From the NCBI GenBank assembly GCA_900751665.1, contig CAADSV010000213.1:1-16279 (forward strand): a stretch of 16,279 nt of DNA, given 5' to 3'. Positions 11,900-16,279 of this stretch are shown here, in pieces. The notes under the pieces are model-generated. The model searched no databases. It saw nothing but the letters and a program-made list of their open reading frames with translations, and was not told the origin of the DNA. The translations under genes were made by a program, and so were the position numbers. Origin of the DNA: an uncultured Collinsella sp. (GTDB lineage: Bacteria > Actinomycetota > Coriobacteriia > Coriobacteriales > Coriobacteriaceae). Positions within the stretch are counted from its first letter, which is position 1; every line of letters begins with the position of its first letter.

Positions 11900-12925
11900 C
11901 TACAGAACAGCCGCCAACGCGTCGATATCCCCCCGCGTCGTGGCCCAGCTGGTGCAAAAACGCACCACCGTGTGGGTCTCGTCGTACTTTTCCCAGTACT
12001 CGATCGCCGCATGCTCGCGAATGCGGGCCATGTCCTCGTTGGGCAGAATCACGAACTGCTGGTTAGTCGGCGTCTCCAAGAAGAACCGGTAGCCGTGCTC
12101 GTGCAGCACGCGACGAAGCGCCCGCGCGGTTTCGATCGCCTGACGGCCAATCTCAAAATACAGGCCGTCGGTAAAGAGCGCCTCAAACTGCACGCCCGTC
12201 AGGCGACCCTTGGCCAACAGCGCGCCGTGCTGCTTAATACGCGGAATGGGATGCGCCGGGGCGTGCACGCCGCAGAACACCACAGCCTCGCCGCAAAGCG
12301 CGCCGCACTTGGTGCCGCCAATGTAGAATACGTCGCACAGCTGCGCCAGCTCGGGCAGGGTAATGTCGCACTCATCGGCCGCCAGCGCATAGGCCAGACG
12401 AGCACCGTCCACAAACAGCGGAATCTCGCGCTTCTGGCACACCGCGTGAATCGCCGCGAGCTCGGCCTTGGAGTACAGCGTGCCGTACTCGGTCGATAGA
12501 CTCACGTACACGGCACCCGGGAAAACTGTGTGCTCGTAGCTCTCGTTTTCGTAGAACACCTGGATATAGTTCTCGAGGTCCTCGGCGTGCATCTTGCCCT
12601 CGTAGCCGGGGATGGTGAGCACCTTGTGGCCGCCAAACTCGATGGCGCCCGCCTCGTGACAGGCGACGTGACCAGTCTCGGCAGCAACGACGCCCTCGTA
12701 CGGCGCGAGCAGCATGTCGATCACCGTCGCGTTGGCCTGCGTGCCGCCCACCAGAAAAAACACGTCGGCATCGGGGGCCTGGCAGGCCTCGCGAATAAGT
12801 TGCTTGGCGCGCTCGGTATGCGCATCGGTACCGTAGCCAGGCTGCGGTTCCATGTTGGTATCGACGAGCGCCTGCAGCACTGCCGGATGTGCACCGTGGG
12901 AATAGTCGTTGTTGAACGCGAGCAT
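11900..12925 (-). CDS. Low-specificity L-threonine aldolase family PLP enzyme
   Basis: This 341-aa cytoplasmic fold-type I pyridoxal-phosphate enzyme of the threonine aldolase / beta-eliminating lyase family typically cleaves L-threonine or allo-threonine to glycine and acetaldehyde. Visible features: N-terminal FNNDYSHGAHP, GYGTD (30-34), the PLP-ring region FLVGGTQANATV (57-68), VDGARL with Asp173, and the Schiff-base Lys206 in YIGGTKCGAL. The family's length is ~340, so it is full size. AGAGAGG lies 6 nt before the ATG at 12925. It follows the PAP2 gene by 45 nt and ends at a strong terminator. Its position gives no functional link to the PTS locus. Confidence 0.92.
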   Translation of the reverse strand: MLAFNNDYSHGAHPAVLQALVDTNMEPQPGYGTDAHTERAKQLIREACQAPDADVFFLVGGTQANATVIDMLLAPYEGVVAAETGHVACHEAGAIEFGGHKVLTIPGYEGKMHAEDLENYIQVFYENESYEHTVFPGAVYVSLSTEYGTLYSKAELAAIHAVCQKREIPLFVDGARLAYALAADECDITLPELAQLCDVFYIGGTKCGALCGEAVVFCGVHAPAHPIPRIKQHGALLAKGRLTGVQFEALFTDGLYFEIGRQAIETARALRRVLHEHGYRFFLETPTNQQFVILPNEDMARIREHAAIEYWEKYDETHTVVRFCTSWATTRGDIDALAAVL

Positions 12926-12970
12926 GGCAATCCTCTCTTACCGGGTATCGGCCAGATGATTCAAACGGAG

Positions 12971-13834
12971 CTATTGTACGCCGCTGGGATAGGCAATGCG
13001 CGCGGCAAGGCACTCAAGTGCCAGTACCAGAGCAAAACCGCAGCTCACGTCACTCAAAAAGTGCGCTCCGATCACGATGCGGCCAAGCGCGACGAGCGCC
13101 GCGACCACAGCCGCCGTCCAAAAGGCCACACGACGGCGCGACGGCTTTTCCTTAAAGGCCGTCGCGGGAAGCCCAGCGAGCATGAGGCCGATTGCCGCGT
13201 GCGCCGTGTGTCCGCTCGCAAACGACTTAAAGCCGTCCTTGACTACACCGGCGGCAATATAGGCCCACTTGTCGGGGTTGCCGATCACCCACCACGGCTG
13301 AAACTCGAGTCCCTGCGTCACCTCGATCACGCGCATGCGTGGGCGCGACCACAGCGGCTTGACAATCACGTTGAGGATGATGGCCTGAGCGACCCACACG
13401 ACAAGCACCATCAACGCCCAGCGCGTGAGATCGTCGGGCTCGGTCGTGCGCGTGAGGCGATAGACGACAAGGTTAGCGGCGATGACCAGCACAAACGTCA
13501 GCACCAACTGAACCGCGATGAGTTTGCCGCCAACCCGCAGGGACGAAACGATCTCGTAGCCGGCCAGGCCAACGTTGACAAGGATGCCGAGCACGGCGAG
13601 CCATTTGCTCCCCCTAGAGTCGGGACGCACCGCGCGCACGAGCATAACGCCCGCGATGCTCGCCGTCAGCTCGAACGGCAGCTCGCCGGCGGCCTCGATA
13701 AGGCGACCGTACATACTGCCGATATTGAACAGCGCGCTCGAGATCTGATAATCAAAGAAACTGCCCACGCCCAGGCAAAGGGCAAGGATGACCGCGATAG
13801 CAGCGGCGTCTTTCTTATAGATGTATCCGAACAT
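12971..13834 (-). CDS. PAP2-superfamily membrane phosphatase
   Basis: This 287-aa membrane protein with six or more hydrophobic helices is of the type-2 phosphatidic acid phosphatase superfamily, likely acting on lipid phosphates such as undecaprenyl pyrophosphate or phosphatidylglycerol phosphate. The three phosphatase motifs are present: K-x4-RP (Lys159, Arg164-Pro165), SGH (Ser207-His209) and R-x5-H-x3-D (Arg252, His258, Asp262). I chose the ATG at 13834, preceded by AAAGGA; longer in-frame extensions run through the structured repeat and into mfd. Spacing to the next gene is 45 nt with no terminator, so the two may be co-transcribed. Confidence 0.9.
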   Translation of the reverse strand: MFGYIYKKDAAAIAVILALCLGVGSFFDYQISSALFNIGSMYGRLIEAAGELPFELTASIAGVMLVRAVRPDSRGSKWLAVLGILVNVGLAGYEIVSSLRVGGKLIAVQLVLTFVLVIAANLVVYRLTRTTEPDDLTRWALMVLVVWVAQAIILNVIVKPLWSRPRMRVIEVTQGLEFQPWWVIGNPDKWAYIAAGVVKDGFKSFASGHTAHAAIGLMLAGLPATAFKEKPSRRRVAFWTAAVVAALVALGRIVIGAHFLSDVSCGFALVLALECLAARIAYPSGVQ

Positions 13835-13928
13835 GCTTTCCTTTCGGTCGGGCGAAGGGTCGACCCGCAACATGGTGGGGCAAAGATAGCTTTGTCCCAT
13901 AAATACCCTTACAGGTTGAGCATAAGTG

Positions 13929-14041
13929 AGCGAAAACGTTCCATTTGTGGCAAGGTGGCCCGAAGGAGGAGGGAAGCGTACTTGCGTACGCGACCGACGA
14001 GTGAGGGTCAGATTGCCCAAATGGAGCGTTTGCAGCGTCGA
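13929..14041 (+). ncRNA. Candidate structured element, full copy C
   Basis: It has the same boxes as copy B: AGCGAAAAC (13929-13937) and CGTTTGCAGCGTCGA (ending 14041). The closing stem pairs 13934-13947 with 14018-14031 and is entirely different in sequence from copy B, with one U-G wobble that pairs only on the plus strand. A single bulged base precedes GGCAA/TTGCC (13949-13953 with 14013-14017). Then come the same GGT/AGA loop, a 5-bp stem (13957-13961 with 14005-14009, again a plus-strand wobble), the same GA/GA mismatch, and a 6-bp terminal hairpin GCGTAC-TTGC-GTACGC (13976-13991). It lies 4 nt past the mfd stop. No promoter was recognised. Confidence 0.6.
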
Positions 14042-14045
14042 CCCG

Positions 14046-16279
14046 CTAGTCGTCGTCGCTAGCACCCAGCTGTTGCAGCAGCATGAGTGCCGCGGCCACG
14101 GGGCCGGTGCCGTCGTTGGCGTCGAGGCCGCGACCCAGGCCGCTGCCCGCACCGGCGCCCGCCTTGTAGGGCACCGACAGTTTGCGGCTCTTGGGGAAGT
14201 TCACCGCGCCATAGCGAGTCTTAAGCTCAAAGGCCACCTTCTTGGGCACGTCGACGCCCAAAAACGTGATGCGACCACCGCTGAGCGTGACGCTCTCGAG
14301 CCCCAGGCGCTCGCCGCGGATACGGATACGCGCGCGATTGAACAGGTTGAGCCCCGCCAACGGCAGCTCACCGTGCGCGGCCTCGGTCTCCTCCTGCACC
14401 CCGTCGACACTCTCCAGGTCCTCAGCCGCCGCGAGCTTGCGGTACACGAGCACGCGCTGGTCCACCGCCGGCATGTACTCCTCGGACAAGAAGTAGTCGG
14501 CCGGCAGGTTGATGCCCACGCTCGCCGCCTCCACGCCGGCATCGTCGTCGCCGCGTGCCTCGGCCACGGCCTGTCCCAGCATCTGCGTAAACAGGTCAAA
14601 GCCCACACTCGACAGGTTACCGTGCTGCTCGGCACCCATGAGCGAACCGGCGCCGCGGATCTCCAGGTCGCGCATGGCGATGCGCATGCCGCTGCCCAGG
14701 TCCTGGAACTCGGAAAGTGCGGTCAGGCGCGCCGTTGCCTCCTCGGTGAGCGGCAGCTCGCCGGGGAACATAAAGTACGCGTATGCCTGCGTGGCCGAGC
14801 GGCCCACGCGGCCCTTAAGCTGGTAGAGCTGTGCCAGGCCCAGGCGCTGCGAGTCCTCGATGATGAGCGTATTGGCCGTTGCGTTGTCGATGCCGCTCTC
14901 CACGATGGTCGTGGCGATAAGCACGTCGATCTTTTTGGTCGCGAACTCGATCATCACGTCCTCGACCTCGCGCGGGCTCATCTTGCCGTGTGCCACACCC
15001 ACGCGCGCCTCGGGCGCGGCCTCGTGCACGCGCGCCACGGCATCGTCGATGGTCTTGACGCGGTTGGACACGTAATACACCTGACCGCCGCGGCCCACCT
15101 CCAGGCGAATCGCCGCACTCACCACGTCGGGGTCGTACTCCCCCACGTGCACGATCACGGGACGACGCCCGGTCGGCGGTGTGGTGATCAGGCTCATGTC
15201 GCGCACGCCGCTCGTTGCCATCTGCATGGTTCGCGGAATCGGCGTTGCCGAGAGCGTGAGCACGTCGATTTGCTCGCGCAGGTTTTTGAGCTGCTCCTTG
15301 TGCTGCACACCAAAGCGCTGCTCTTCGTCGATGATCACCATACCCAGGTTCTTGGGGTTCACGTCGGCCGAAAGCAGACGGTGCGTGCCGATGAGCACAT
15401 CAATCGTGCCCTCGGCAAACGCCCTGAGCGCGCGCTTTTGCTGCGCCGGCGTGCGGAAGCGGCTGAGTACCTCGACCTCCAAGCCAAACGGGGCAAAACG
15501 CTCAAAGAATGTCTCGTAGTGCTGTTGGGCCAGAATGGTCGTGGGGCAGAGCACCATGACCTGGCGGCCGGAGTCCACGCACTTAAAGGCCGCGCGCAGG
15601 GCGACCTCGGTCTTGCCGAAACCCACGTCGCCGCACAGCAGGCGGTCCATGGGCTTGGGCGCCTCCATGTCGGCCTTGATGTCGGCGATAGCCTCCAGCT
15701 GGTCGCGTGTCTCGTCGTAGGGGAAGCTCTCCTCCATCTCGATCTGCTCGGGCGTATCGGGCGGACAGGCGATACCGGTAATCGACGAGCGGCGCGTATA
15801 GAGGTCGACCAGGTCAAACGCCAGCTTTTTGGCATTCTTGCGCGCCTTGTTGGTAGCCCGCGTCCAGTCGGCGGTGTTGAGCCTGGTCAAGCGCGGTTTA
15901 TCGCCGTCGGGACCAACGTAGCGCGTAATGCGGTCAACCTGCTCCAGCGGCACGTAGAGCTTGTCGCCATCGGCGTATTCCAGCAAAAAGTAGTCGCGCT
16001 CCTTGCCGCCCACTTCCTGGCGCGCGATCTCGCTAAAGAGCGCGATGCCGTGGGTAGCGTGCACCACGTAGTCGCCCGGCTTAAACGGGAAGGTGATCTG
16101 CGTAATGTCAACCTTGCGGCGGCTGCGCGCGCGGTTGGCATCCATGCGGGCGTTGAGGTCGGCGATCGAGAACACGGCCAAATTGGCGTCGGGCACCACC
16201 ACGCCCTGCGGCAGGGGGGCGTCCCCACAAGGGACCCGGCCCGGCGGGAATGTGGGCGCGGCGGGGGCAGCGGGGGGGG
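14046..16279 (-). CDS. mfd: Transcription-repair coupling factor Mfd, C-terminal ~743 residues (5' end outside window)
   Basis: This is the large DNA translocase that removes stalled RNA polymerase and recruits UvrA. Visible domains in order: the end of the UvrB-like region (LPQGVVVPDANLAVFS), the RNA-polymerase-interacting CarD-like domain (FKPGDYVVHATHGIALFSEI, about 16085-16025), and the helicase core with Walker A GDVGFGKT (about 15611-15633), DEEQ (about 15318-15329) and TLSATPIPRTM. Then come the TRCF motor motifs (VESGIDNANTLI-like, QLYQLKGRVGRS) and a C-terminal TRCF domain ending in a low-complexity glycine-rich tail. The frame is open to the window edge. The outermost ~60 nt translate poorly (proline/alanine-rich) and probably carry sequence errors. 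A conserved structured element begins 4 nt after its stop. Confidence 0.96.
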   Translation of the reverse strand, partial: PPAAPAAPTFPPGRVPCGDAPLPQGVVVPDANLAVFSIADLNARMDANRARSRRKVDITQITFPFKPGDYVVHATHGIALFSEIARQEVGGKERDYFLLEYADGDKLYVPLEQVDRITRYVGPDGDKPRLTRLNTADWTRATNKARKNAKKLAFDLVDLYTRRSSITGIACPPDTPEQIEMEESFPYDETRDQLEAIADIKADMEAPKPMDRLLCGDVGFGKTEVALRAAFKCVDSGRQVMVLCPTTILAQQHYETFFERFAPFGLEVEVLSRFRTPAQQKRALRAFAEGTIDVLIGTHRLLSADVNPKNLGMVIIDEEQRFGVQHKEQLKNLREQIDVLTLSATPIPRTMQMATSGVRDMSLITTPPTGRRPVIVHVGEYDPDVVSAAIRLEVGRGGQVYYVSNRVKTIDDAVARVHEAAPEARVGVAHGKMSPREVEDVMIEFATKKIDVLIATTIVESGIDNATANTLIIEDSQRLGLAQLYQLKGRVGRSATQAYAYFMFPGELPLTEEATARLTALSEFQDLGSGMRIAMRDLEIRGAGSLMGAEQHGNLSSVGFDLFTQMLGQAVAEARGDDDAGVEAASVGINLPADYFLSEEYMPAVDQRVLVYRKLAAAEDLESVDGVQEETEAAHGELPLAGLNLFNRARIRIRGERLGLESVTLSGGRITFLGVDVPKKVAFELKTRYGAVNFPKSRKLSVPYKAGAGAGSGLGRGLDANDGTGPVAAALMLLQQLGASDDD

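Noticed and set aside
12530..14062. 510-codon plus-strand open frame across the aldolase and PAP2 genes
   Set aside because: It spans two well-supported genes and an intergenic structured repeat; its composition is arginine/histidine-rich without motifs.
13835..14152. N-terminal extension of the PAP2 protein into mfd
   Set aside because: It would translate the structured repeat and overlap mfd; the hydrophobic PAP2 N-terminus begins after the ATG at 13834, with AAAGGA before it.

Overview
The window is about 16.3 kb of GC-rich bacterial chromosome, roughly 60% G+C. Thirteen protein genes are visible, and all but one (a GntR regulator at 10488-11210) lie on the minus strand. The codon bias, a mannose-family PTS with many GntR/SIS genes, and dense short intergenic palindromes suggest a gut actinobacterium of the Coriobacteriia, most likely Collinsella. 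This is inference from style and content, because no rRNA or other marker gene is present. Both ends are cut inside genes (recQ at the left, mfd at the right), and the last tens of bases at each end look error-prone.

Layout from left to right. 1-478: 5' part of recQ. 479-744: recQ promoter and a mosaic of inverted repeats. 745-1464: GntR/UTRA regulator 1. 1701-2708: YitT-family membrane protein. 2709-3062: a nested multi-stem element. 3063-3692: HAD phosphatase. 3843-4826: SIS-domain deglycase-like protein 1. 5025-7626: mannose-family PTS permease (IID, IIC, fused IIAB, transcribed IIAB-IIC-IID-SIS1). 7810-8892: EamA transporter. 8893-9288: repeats. 9289-10281: SIS protein 2. 10282-10487: divergent operator region. 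10488-11210: GntR/UTRA regulator 2 (plus strand). 11232-11822: GNAT acetyltransferase. 11900-12925: threonine-aldolase-type PLP enzyme. 12971-13834: PAP2 phosphatase. 13835-14045: structured repeat. 14046-end: mfd.

The central 9-10 kb reads as one sugar-amine uptake and catabolism locus. The PTS would phosphorylate an incoming substrate. Two paralogous SIS proteins, which keep the Glu/His pair of GlmS, FraB and FrlB, would cleave or isomerise the phosphorylated product. An EamA transporter and a HAD phosphatase accompany them. The arrangement resembles the Salmonella gfr (fructoselysine/glucoselysine) system, but here it has two GntR regulators. A 13-bp ACGT-N5-ACGT-like motif occurs before gntR1, the PTS operon and the EamA gene, which suggests one regulon. 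A different direct-repeat motif (CATACA-N5-CATACA) sits between SIS2 and gntR2.

The most unusual signal is a roughly 113-nt intergenic element with two full copies (9145-9258, 13929-14041) and a half copy (677-709). It has invariant boxes, a closing stem whose sequence differs completely between copies while pairing is kept, the same bulge, the same internal loop and the same tandem G-A mismatches. That is what a conserved structured RNA, or a folded repeat element, would look like. A second, different multi-stem element lies at 2847-2965.
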